Part shown: positions 39,382 to 47,127 of the stretch, piece after piece
Layout: the number at the start of each line of letters is the position of its first letter
Numbering within the stretch: the stretch's first letter is position 1
Assembly (NCBI RefSeq): GCF_020085105.1
Contig: NC_058045.1
Span: forward strand, 13,675,833-13,739,832
Reading direction: 5' to 3'
From: Siniperca chuatsi
Lineage: Eukaryota; Chordata; Actinopteri; Centrarchiformes; Sinipercidae
Length of the DNA stretch: 64,000 nucleotides
Position numbers and translations under genes: made by a program
Notes under the pieces: generated by a model
What the model saw: the letters and a program-made list of their open reading frames with translations, nothing else
Told to the model about the DNA's origin: nothing
The model's database searches: none

Positions 39382-41891
39382 CTCTATTCCTTCATCACCA
39401 TTTTCTCTTTTTTTTCCCCCCATCTCTGTCAGCCTCCTTCCCTTTCACTGGTCCACTCCAATGTCAGCTTCAAGCTCCTTCCGCTAGACACCTCCAAGGG
39501 CTCCATCAAAGACAATGACTGAGCGTGCATCTCTCTCTTTCTCGTTCTGCCTTTCTCTCTCCTGAGAACGGCTGATTACAGTTCGCTCCATGGGCTAAGT
39601 GGGGCAGCTCAGCTGGAGAGAGAGAAAGAGAATGAGCCGAGGAGAGGATCCTGTCTCTCCCCCCATAGGCCCATCCACGTGCATTGGCAACACTGGCAAC
39701 AAAGCACACAAACACACTCACACACAACCCTACGCAGCCCACATTTCATGTATCTGCAGGGCAAAGAAAACTGAGCTCTGTATAGAGATAAACATTCAGA
39801 TAAATGCATACAGTAAGATGTGTGAAAGAAAGCAAGTATGCTAACACACACCAAACACACACACACATACATAAAGTTTATAACAGGAAAAGCAGAGGGA
39901 AGATCTGATCTCCAGTCAGCTGCAGACAGGATGCAGTAGGCAATGCCAGGAAGATGAATCCTCTAAAAATGCCCCCCCAACCTGGACCGCCAGAAGCAAA
40001 ACTAGAAATTAGGTGTTAAGCTACTGGTCTTATCCAGAACAACATAAAATCATTGAGCAGGAATGTAAGGTTGCATTCAAGGACACACATCAGCAAGTGC
40101 AGCAAGAGGAAGGCCATGTAATAAACCACTAACCCACTGTGCTGCCTGATCAACTGGTGGATGGCTCTGCTGTTTTCTGCCCCCAGCGTTTATATAACTT
40201 ATTGTAATTTCTTCCTCATCGGTAAAACTAATTTAAATTAAGAACCAATGGTGTTACACTGATTCCCGTCAAAATAAAAACAAATAGTTGCCGCAGGGTA
40301 AGCTCTTTAGAGAACACTGGTTCCAGGCAAGGCAATAGAAGAGAGCAACAGACACTCACACACGCACAAACACACACAAGAGCAGTAAATTTAGGGTGTA
40401 GCAGGTAAATCATTTGGATTAATATCAACAACTCTTTTTTAATATACATGTATCCCCTTCTGCACTCCTCTGCTCCTCTCAACTACTCCTCTGTTCTGTG
40501 TTGCTTCCCTCAGTGGAGGTGGAGTCCCAGAGAGACCAATCAGGACTCCTGCTGGGATACAACTTATGAACAGAACACATACACACACACACAGGAAGAC
40601 AAGAAGAGAGAAAGATGGGTTTTCTCTCATTAAGTGATGTGCTGATGTATTATGAGGCTCTGGTGCCAAGCAGCGGGTAGTGGTGTGTGTCTGTGTGTGT
40701 GTGTGTGTGTGTCTGTGTGTACGACTGTGTGCACGTGAGTTTCATCTAACACAGCAACATCAGAGGCCCAGAGGTCCCGTGAGAGTCCCCAGATCCCATG
40801 CAGTAATTAATAGAGAAACCGGGACCGCGGACAGCGACTCATCATGTGTCTCATCATCGCACGTGAAGCTGCTCCTGTCTCGAGCTGACATTGACCGTTG
40901 TGCTGATTGCTGTGTGTGTTTCCAGCACACACACACAGACACACACACGTACAGCTGTTTGTTATGTAATGATCCAGTGATCGTGATCCAGTTTCTCATT
41001 TAAATAATCCACCTCTTCCTCTTCTGGCACAGTCCTTAGCCGACATACACAGCTGAAAATTGGAAATTTGCAAGCGTCTTCTTCATTAGTTAAACGCCTC
41101 TCAATCTGCAGGACACGCACGCGCTCGCGTGCACGCTCCTAATTGTACAGTTTTAGAAAGATGCTAACAAGTTACACAAATATTATGAAGGATTCTAAAC
41201 AGTCTAATATTGCCAACATTTGTTTAGGTTATAGGTAGATACTGCAGAAAATCCAATGCCACTGGAGGTTTTAAAAACGTCTAAATACCATAGAATAGCC
41301 TCCCATATATATTGCCTATCTGACCATTTTATGACATACACACACACATGCAAACAACCATATAACCTCTACTCACTCGGATTTCCTAGCCAGGGCCAGG
41401 GATCGACAAAGGTTTGTGGGGGTCATCGGAACCAAAGAGCGGCAGCTGTGGAAACTTCCGCCGTTTCCTGGGTCACTTTCAACCGGGGAAACCTTGGACG
41501 GGTCGGCCGGGACCAGCTGCATGTCCCCCGGGTCCATTGGTTGGGGAGGCGACGGCTGGACCCCCGGAGCCGCCTCGACATGTGCTGGTGCAACCGCATG
41601 GTCTGGGAGAGACCCCGCACTAGTCTTGAGCTGGGGATCCTGAGTGTGGTGGTGAAGATGAAGGCAGCTGGGGTCGGGGTGATGGTGGTGATGGTAAGGA
41701 TGCTGCTGTTGTACCCTGATGTCCTGCAGGTGTCTGTTCTCGCCGATGAGCTCGTCCACCCGCCGGTCCAGCTCCTCTATCCGGGCGCGCTGGGTCTGGA
41801 TGAGACTCTGCTGGTTCTGGACGATGGTGGTGAGCTCCCGCAGGTACAGAATCGCCTGCACGGGGTTTTCCAGCAGGCTGGAGCTCATCAT
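16858..41891 (-). CDS. iqsec3: IQ motif and Sec7 domain-containing protein 3 (ARF guanine-nucleotide exchange factor)
   Basis: IQSEC/BRAG proteins load GTP on ARF GTPases at synapses; IQSEC3 is known from inhibitory synapses, where it binds gephyrin. Fourteen phased exons encode 1094 residues: 41377-41891, 37057-37131, 32288-32405, 30861-31262, 29942-30666, 29088-29249, 27234-27356, 22923-23089, 20676-20815, 20374-20505, 20145-20244, 19300-19458, 18248-18294, 16858-17277. Order: coiled coil (about 5-60), IQ motif (about 250-275), Ser/Thr-rich linker, Sec7 (about 590-790), PH (about 800-935), Pro-rich tail, C-terminus RSIV. The tail (SSGSRSIV), [12 protein letters not shown] and FHLFSNEYY favour paralogue 3 over IQSEC1/2. 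The start is the first of two adjacent ATGs, matching the family's SLLENPV opening. Mammalian IQSEC3 is somewhat longer, so an exon could be missing between the first two. Divergent from washc1. Confidence 0.93.
17278..18247 (-). other. iqsec3 last intron with (GT)n tract
   Basis: It contains a plus-strand (GT)n/(GC) microsatellite at 17541-17594. No other coding segment was found. Confidence 0.6.
18372..18822 (+). repeat. Two tandem copies of an interspersed repeat, iqsec3 intron
   Basis: Copies at about 18372-18584 and 18585-18822 lie in the same direction. Both begin AAGGA(A)(G/T)AGTT, then show GGAAATA(T/C)(G/A)CTT, a GAGAGT(G/T)AGATGA block, CTCT, and ATAGACTGG/AAAGACTGG. The same consensus forms the arms of the fold-back at 10577-10803. 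This style of repeat is common in percomorph genomes; the family name is not assigned. Confidence 0.7.
19813..19925 (+). repeat. Interspersed teleost-type repeat fragment, iqsec3 intron
   Basis: Begins after a G8 run and contains TTTATTGACAGCTGAAGAGA followed by a GGGAGAGAGAGGG block and ATGACATGCAGCAAAGGGCC. I recall this consensus as recurrent in percomorph genomes, but cannot check it here. Confidence 0.55.
20816..22922 (-). other. iqsec3 intron between Sec7 exons; repeat-derived, no gene seen
   Basis: The segment 21240-21550, ending AGTGAACAGTCCCTTTAAA, looks like part of an old interspersed element. The rest shows no supported exon on either strand. Confidence 0.5.
23162..23201 (-). other. 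Candidate 40-nt frame-breaking (poison) exon of iqsec3
   Basis: On the minus strand this segment is preceded by a strong pyrimidine tract and TCTGCAG, and followed by GTAAGA. It reads on from the upstream Sec7 exon in frame ([13 protein letters not shown]). Because it is 40 nt long, it shifts the downstream exon 22923-23089 into a frame that stops within a few codons (GTA-CTG-TAT-GTG-TAA). The intron left between the two would be 72 nt, short but feasible in fish. It is not part of the main model. Confidence 0.35.
23202..27233 (-). other. Large iqsec3 intron, no gene seen
   Basis: About 4 kb inside the Sec7-coding region. Contents I can see: AT-rich DNA, an unremarkable plus-strand ORF at 24388-24825 without splice or homology support, and a 14-bp perfect inverted repeat (ACACTGATTGCCTG at 26745-26758, complement at 26821-26834). 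Confidence 0.5.
29942..30666 (-). other. iqsec3: iqsec3 large central exon
   Basis: A 725-nt exon encoding a low-complexity linker between the IQ motif and Sec7. It starts [15 protein letters not shown], contains [19 protein letters not shown], Thr-, Ser- and Pro-rich runs (including a STSTSTSTS array from about 30165 to 30215), [20 protein letters not shown] and [20 protein letters not shown] at its 3' end. Such conserved islands inside disordered sequence are typical of IQSEC proteins. The plus-strand frame at 30173-30472 is a shadow. Confidence 0.9.
30861..31262 (-). other. iqsec3: iqsec3 IQ-motif exon
   Basis: A phase-0, 134-codon exon. It opens [20 protein letters not shown] and continues [19 protein letters not shown], an IQ motif expected to bind apo-calmodulin. 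It then has [14 protein letters not shown], a basic segment and a Pro-rich stretch, closing [11 protein letters not shown]. Confidence 0.93.
31894..31942 (+). repeat. (CA)n microsatellite in an iqsec3 intron
   Basis: About 24 CA units between the exon at 30861-31262 and the exon at 32288-32405. Confidence 0.97.
32288..32405 (-). other. iqsec3: iqsec3 third coding exon
   Basis: A 118-nt exon reading [20 protein letters not shown] then [19 protein letters not shown], spliced in phase 0 to the IQ exon. It precedes the coiled coil/IQ segment and matches the conserved LSLEDG region of IQSEC3 as I remember it. Confidence 0.9.
32727..33338. mobile_element. Element with 13-bp perfect terminal inverted repeats, apparently with a nested insertion
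   Basis: Ends are AGTAGGGCTGAAA (32727-32739) and its exact complement TTTCAGCCCTACT (33326-33338). The outer parts resemble a second copy at 56007-56330 (shared TTTTCATTA, CAGAGCCCAAGTT, TTGTTTTG and ATATTCAAT blocks). The middle (about 33019-33300) is a different repeat with TCCAGTGGTTCCTAACC and a matching inverted CCCCAAGTTGGCAACC end, suggesting one element inserted into another. It sits in the iqsec3 intron 32406-37056. Confidence 0.65.
33786..33870 (+). repeat. Interspersed repeat fragment (ACATTACATT...TTTATCCAAAGC type)
   Basis: Contains TTTAGCTGACGCTTTTATCC, a motif I recall as widespread in teleost genomes. A weaker relative may lie at about 37600-37680. Confidence 0.5.
36357..36422 (+). 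other. Plus-strand candidate exon inside iqsec3 intron 2
   Basis: A 66-nt open segment (22 codons, [20 protein letters not shown] then IT) flanked by a pyrimidine tract plus CAG and by a perfect GTAAGT donor. It is symmetric phase 0-0. It belongs to no gene I recognise and is antisense to iqsec3. Confidence 0.3.
37057..37131 (-). other. iqsec3: iqsec3 second coding exon
   Basis: A 75-nt exon encoding [20 protein letters not shown] then TGSS, with phases fitting both the first exon (GA|G) and the third (GG|T). The HQFCC-P-PEHP core agrees with IQSEC3. Introns on either side are 4.2 kb and 4.7 kb. Confidence 0.88.
39346..39378 (+). repeat. (CA)n microsatellite in iqsec3 intron 1
   Basis: About 16 CA units, followed by a long C/T-rich tract leading to the candidate acceptor at 39431-39432. 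Confidence 0.95.
39433..39522 (+). other. Plus-strand candidate terminal exon inside iqsec3 intron 1
   Basis: Preceded by a strong C/T tract and TGTCAG. Thirty codons to [23 protein letters not shown] then SKGSIKDND. Third positions are mostly C or G, as in real fish exons. Phase 0 start is compatible with the candidate exon at 36357-36422. No homologue is recognised. The minus strand is also open over most of the segment, which weakens the case. Confidence 0.3.
40514..40569 (+). other. Second plus-strand candidate terminal exon inside iqsec3 intron 1
   Basis: A strong C/T tract ending CCCTCAG precedes 18 codons ([17 protein letters not shown]) to TGA; it needs a donor in phase 1. No partner or homologue is recognised, so this may be chance. 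Confidence 0.2.
41377..41891 (-). other. iqsec3: iqsec3 first coding exon
   Basis: Encodes [20 protein letters not shown], then a coiled coil ([20 protein letters not shown] and [15 protein letters not shown]), a Gln/His-rich stretch ([14 protein letters not shown]) and ends [14 protein letters not shown] before a GTGAGT donor. The coiled coil is expected to mediate self-association. The exon is GC-rich. The start at 41891 has a purine at -3; an in-frame ATG at 41966 would add 25 residues (see findings). Confidence 0.92.
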
Positions 41892-42120
41892 ACTCAAGAC
41901 AAGAGGAGGGAAGAGAAGGAGAAGAAAAAAGAAGCTGGACTGGCGGATGGAGGACAGGGGATGCAAAATATCCGTGAGTGCGGATGAGAAGGTGAGATGC
42001 CCTTCTGTTCTCCTCTCCTTGATTCTGCTCGGTTGTGGATGAGGCTGTACCGAGCGAGCAAGCCTCCGCTTCTCCGGTCGTTTCCCTCCCTCCCTTCCTC
42101 TCTCTCTCCCTTCCTCTTCC

Positions 42121-42123
<3 letters not shown>

Positions 42124-42171
<48 letters not shown>
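42124..42171 (+). repeat. (CT)n microsatellite in the iqsec3 5' leader
   Basis: About 24 CT units; on the iqsec3 strand it is an uninterrupted GA tract upstream of the start codon. Confidence 0.96.
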
Positions 42172-42176
<5 letters not shown>

Positions 42177-42436
42177 CCACTCCCGCGCTGAGTGGTGCTG
42201 ATGAGAGGAGCCAGATCCAGATGTGACTGGAGGGAGGAGGGGAGGTGCCGAAGGACGGATGCGTCATTACGCACATGCAAGAGAAAACTACAGAGCAAGC
42301 ACGCACCCTGTAGGCTCCACAAGGAGGTTCAACATCTGAGCAACTCTCTTGTGCCTGGTTTAGGCCTACTGCACATAAAATCTAAAAGTACAAGAATAAT
42401 TCTAGACTTTTTTTGCATATCAAGATACATGTGTGG

Positions 42437-42437
42437 C

Positions 42438-42490
<53 letters not shown>
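42437..42490 (+). repeat. (AAT)18 microsatellite
   Basis: A pure trinucleotide array of about 18 units between the iqsec3 and washc1 promoters. Confidence 0.97.
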
Positions 42491-42492
<2 letters not shown>

Positions 42493-42916
42493 CAATCAAG
42501 GTCCATTCAGTAGCTGTATCACACAATCTTACCAAGTTGTCATCAGTGACAACAGACAAATGACTTCTACAATTCAATGACAATTGGTGTCTTGTGGTGA
42601 GAATGTTTTGTCAAATACACTATGTGAAATTGCATTTGAATGATTCGTTAAAGGTCAAATAAAATAATTTTATTTTCCAAGTCTTATACCTTTAACGTTA
42701 GCCAATACCTCAGTTTCTTCAAATCTTTCAGGTGCGTTCAAGTTGGAAAGCAGATATTCCTGAGAGAACTTGAAGGTAACACTGTGATCACATGTCACAG
42801 GGATACGGAAGTACGGAAACGTTGTTTTGCTAACAAGTAGCTCGGCTGCTAGTACCGATAGTCCAGTTACTTCTTATCATATCTATTCTATTACCGTTAA
42901 CCAGCAAACAACACCC

Positions 42917-45900
42917 ATGGTCAGGTAAGACTATATTATACTATATTTTCAAGCGACTAGGTTTCGCAGTATAACATCATTAAACGGGTATTGTTCAGTT
43001 TAATGCTCACTGCGATGCTTTAGCATGGACAGGCTTTCATTTCAGTGTCACTTTATTAGTTAAATTATATAGATTTCTTTGGAATATCTTTGCTAGTAAA
43101 CATCTTAAGTGCGGGTTTATTAACTGTCAGCTGTTGAGATTGCCATATAAGATACAGCTACAGGAATCAACTTGAGTCAGTTTACACATTGAATTACAAT
43201 TGTATATTCTGGCACTGTCACGTGAGAGTCAGATGAGGTCGAGAAGCGTGGTTTGGTAAAGAAGTAAGGGTTTAGTTAATCATACTGGCTATAGATAACG
43301 TTATGACAGTTTCGTGGTGTTGGATTTAACAACAAGCGTCACTGTGAAAGAGTTGACTAACTGCTCAAAATTACCACACTTTCTCTACCAGTTATTCTGT
43401 CACGGCAGACAAATCAAAGTTGGATTTATTGTAATTATGTCATACTGATCCCAAAGTCAAGAATGACTTCCGTGCTTAAGATCGGAGCTGTTCTGTGTTG
43501 TTGTCTTTAGGATGACCCAGAAGCACTGCCTGGAGGGCCAGGTGTACTCAGTGCCTCTCATCCAGCCAGACCTGAGGAGAGAGGAGGCCGTCCATCAGAT
43601 AGCAGATGCATTACTCTACTTGGAGACCATCTCTACGGATATTTTCAAAAGGCAAGCCCAGAATCACACACACACACACACACACGCACGCACGCAAGAG
43701 GTAGGTACTAGGCAGTGCCACAATGAAAACCATGTCTTTGTTGCAATTATCAGTAGCATGACTGTGTCATGGTTTTCCCTTGGTATGCAAATGACAGACT
43801 GCAGGATTTGCTTTAGAGGATTTGTCATATATGGCATGTATTATGTTAACATCATTCTTAACATGGTATCCATCATGCATAAGTAGTGCCAAAAGGATTT
43901 TGCGGCATAAGGTATTGTGAGTTACCCACAGGTAGTATTGACATTACCAGTGTTGATATCACAGCATCAGTTACAAGATTTTTCGGGACAGAAAAAAAAA
44001 CTTATTTAATGGATGGCACAGTCTAAAACATGTGGAATCCATGTCTAAGCCACATTTTATGCCACAGCACAGTTTTAGAGCAGATGGTCCTGTCTGGCAC
44101 CCTGAAAATAGAGGAAGTCTCTCTTGTAACTGCATAAAGAGGGTGTCATTTATCGACATAATTGTTTTGTCAATGTAACCTTTTGAAAGATGATGTGTTA
44201 GTAATTAGACAATTGGTATGAAATGATCAGTAGAATGCCGAAACAGCTGTGTAATACTTGCACTTCATCTTTATGAAATGCAAGAAGGGATTCAGCACCC
44301 TTCAGAGTCTATATAAAGAAGGAAAAGTGGAATAGGTTGTCTGAAGTTACGCACTCCTCTATATTGGATTGTGCATTATCATCTCAGACATATTTTCCTT
44401 TGTGTGTGGATGTGTGTATGTCCATATTCATGTTGGTGTGTATGTGTGTGTTACTTCCAGGGTGTCTGACAGTGTAGAGAAGAACCGCCGCCAGCTGCAG
44501 TGCGTCACTGACAGGATCAGGCTAGCTCAGGCCCGTGTCGACAAGATTAAAGGCAGTAAAAAGGCCACCAAGGTAACAGCACCTTCACTTCGGAAGGCAG
44601 CTTTATACATTTCACCTATGTTACACAATAGAGACACAATAAGGTGACGAGATCATTGAAAACAATAATTAGCCCTGTGTCTGTCAGTTACGTCAGCTTT
44701 TTTCCGTGTGTATAGGTTTTCTCCAGTGCCAAGTACCCGGCACCAGATCGACTTCAGGATTACTCCTCTATCTTTACTGAGGCTACAGACCCCTCCTCAC
44801 AAACCCGCCCCCGACACAGGATACAGAATAAACTTCGACCCTTTGATGAGAATGCCTTGCAGGTAAGATAAATACATTGAAATGCTGATTACACAAGGCT
44901 TTTCTTTTTACATGCAATGCCTCCAATTATGCAACAATAGAAAAAGTGACTTGTTAAGAGCCATGGTTTTACAAAGTGTTCTATAACTCTCTGTGCGGTT
45001 GTTTTGGTCTGAACCTGCGTGTGATTACTGTTTTCACATCTGCCCAAACTAATCGAACCAAGGGAGAAAATGAACCGATTTAACCGGACTAAAAAGCACA
45101 GGTGTGAAAACACCCTAATGTCTTGAAGCCCACCAGTTATAGTGCTATAACTAATATAAAATAGAAGAAAGTGTGTGCTAGCCTGATGGTGTTAAGGCCT
45201 TTACATACAGCTGACACTGCTAAAACTGCTGGTTCAAAAACAGGGATAAAAAGAGGCATGATTAATTTCCATTTACATGGCTTTTATCTTACTGCTGAGA
45301 ATCATGACACAGCTCTCACTCCGGTCATACGAGGACGAGGACTTGGAGTTAAGAGACACTGTCCCATGGCCATGACAGAGTCCACTTTGATCCTCCAGAA
45401 TCCAAGGTCTTCTTTCCTCTGGCATTTGATTTCCCAGGGAGGATGAGCAGTGTGATATCTCGATAATTGTTTTATATAAATGGGAACCACCACTTGTTTC
45501 TGTTAGTCCATAGGCACCATTTCCAATGTCAACTGTCGCTGTTGGCATTAGCTGAGACTGAAGGCAAAACACTGCACTGTGCTGGCTCATTTTATGTTAT
45601 TTTGTTGTTATGCTAACTAATAATTTTCTTACATGAACAGATGTTCTCATGATTAGCAGCATGCATGTTAAAAACCATTTATCATTCAACCAGCACTGAT
45701 ATGCTGTCAGCCATGTCAGTCTCAATTTTTCACACCTCTGAGTTAAATAACCAACTGGCATCCACTTACATTAGCCATAATGGGCAGCATGGCATTTGCA
45801 CTGAAACTTCCTGGATTTTTTTGGATGCAATATTCATCAGGCCAGGGTCGGTTATTTTACACAGACCCGGACTGGCCATCGTGAGCACCCGGTGGCCTGG

Positions 45901-47059
45901 CAAGCATTAGCCCAGGAGGAAAGTGCAGCTAAATGCTGTAAAATTACAAATGTCTTCGTGAGCAAGGGACGTGGTTGGTATTTAAACAAAGAAAAAACAT
46001 ACTAGCAGGGCCGCCCTCAGCACGTCATATCACAACTACCTTTCCCGAGTTGATTCTATGTTTAAAAAAAAACTTAATCGTGTCATGTATGAAAACAGAA
46101 AATGCGCATGATTGAAAATAATCTGGAAAATAATACCTGAATATTCTTTTGTGTCAGGTGGAAGTATCTCCAATTACTCAGAGCTACCAGAGCTTCATGA
46201 TGATAAAGTCCAGTCAGAACTCTGAGGAAATGCCAGGTGCAAAACAAACACTCCAAAAGTGCACAACAATGATATATATGAATATTTATTTCTGTTGCCT
46301 TAATTATGGAAGTGTAATTGACTAACTCTTGAAACTGAAGACACTTGGGGTTTTTTTTTTTAACTATTCTGGATGTTTTTTTAACTAAAAATAAAAGATA
46401 TGTTACTGGCATAATTTTATATTAGGTTGTCTTTTTTTTGTTCCAAAGTTGATGCTTGATTAGGAGGTGAAAAGGAAAGTGTTTTTTTGTGCGTGCGTGC
46501 GCTCGTGCTCAGCTCAACACAAGCTCCTGCATTATTTATAGTGAACACCACAGTTCTTCCGTTAACACCTTAGGGAACTTTACAGAAACCAGCATATTGT
46601 CTGCTGTGTGTGCTTGGTCTTATAAGTGTGTTGTTTTTGTGTGTGTGTGCGTGCGTGCGTGTGTGTGTGTCTGTGTCAGAGAGGGAGAAAAAAATGAAAC
46701 CACTGCTTGCAATTTTCTCTGATGCAGAAATGCATTATTCAGTATTCCCCAGAAGCAATGTTCCCAACCATGTAATTTGGCATTGCAGCATTTGTGCGCG
46801 CGTGCATCTGAGTGCAGGAGCACTTTGGTGGCATTTGTGATTTGCGTTATTCAAGATTCAGTTGACATTTTACAGATCTCCCTCCTCACTCTATGTCTGT
46901 GTGTCTTCCTTTCAGGAGAAGTTGATGTATTTCCCAGTATGTGTGAGCAATAAGAAAAAGTCTGAGGATGAGACAGAGGAGGGGCTGGGCGGTCTGCCAC
47001 GCAACATCTCATCTGTCAGCTCCCTGTTGCTCTTTAATACTACAGAGAACCTGTGAGTA

Positions 47060-47127
<68 letters not shown>

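Larger units (their letters stand above)
41892..42916. promoter_or_regulatory. Divergent promoter region between iqsec3 and washc1
   Basis: About 1 kb separates the two start codons. It includes the iqsec3 5' UTR with a (CT)n tract at 42124-42171 (GA-rich in the transcript), a GC- and CpG-rich patch around 41900-42290, the (AAT)n repeat at 42437-42490 and the non-coding part of washc1 exon 1. Transcription start sites are not visible from sequence alone; head-to-head spacing suggests two close promoters. Confidence 0.55.

Noticed and set aside
41620..42322. Large overlapping minus-strand ORFs rich in Arg/Glu (RERERER)
   Set aside because: Alternative frames of the iqsec3 first exon and its (GA)n 5' leader; the real frame is fixed by SLLENPV and the downstream splices.
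43652..43702. GT donor at AAGAG|GTAGGT as the end of washc1 exon 2
   Set aside because: It ends in phase 0, and the next exon then reads GGT-GTC-TGA. It would also add a CA-repeat-encoded HTHTHT run absent from the family. The GC donor at 43652 fits.
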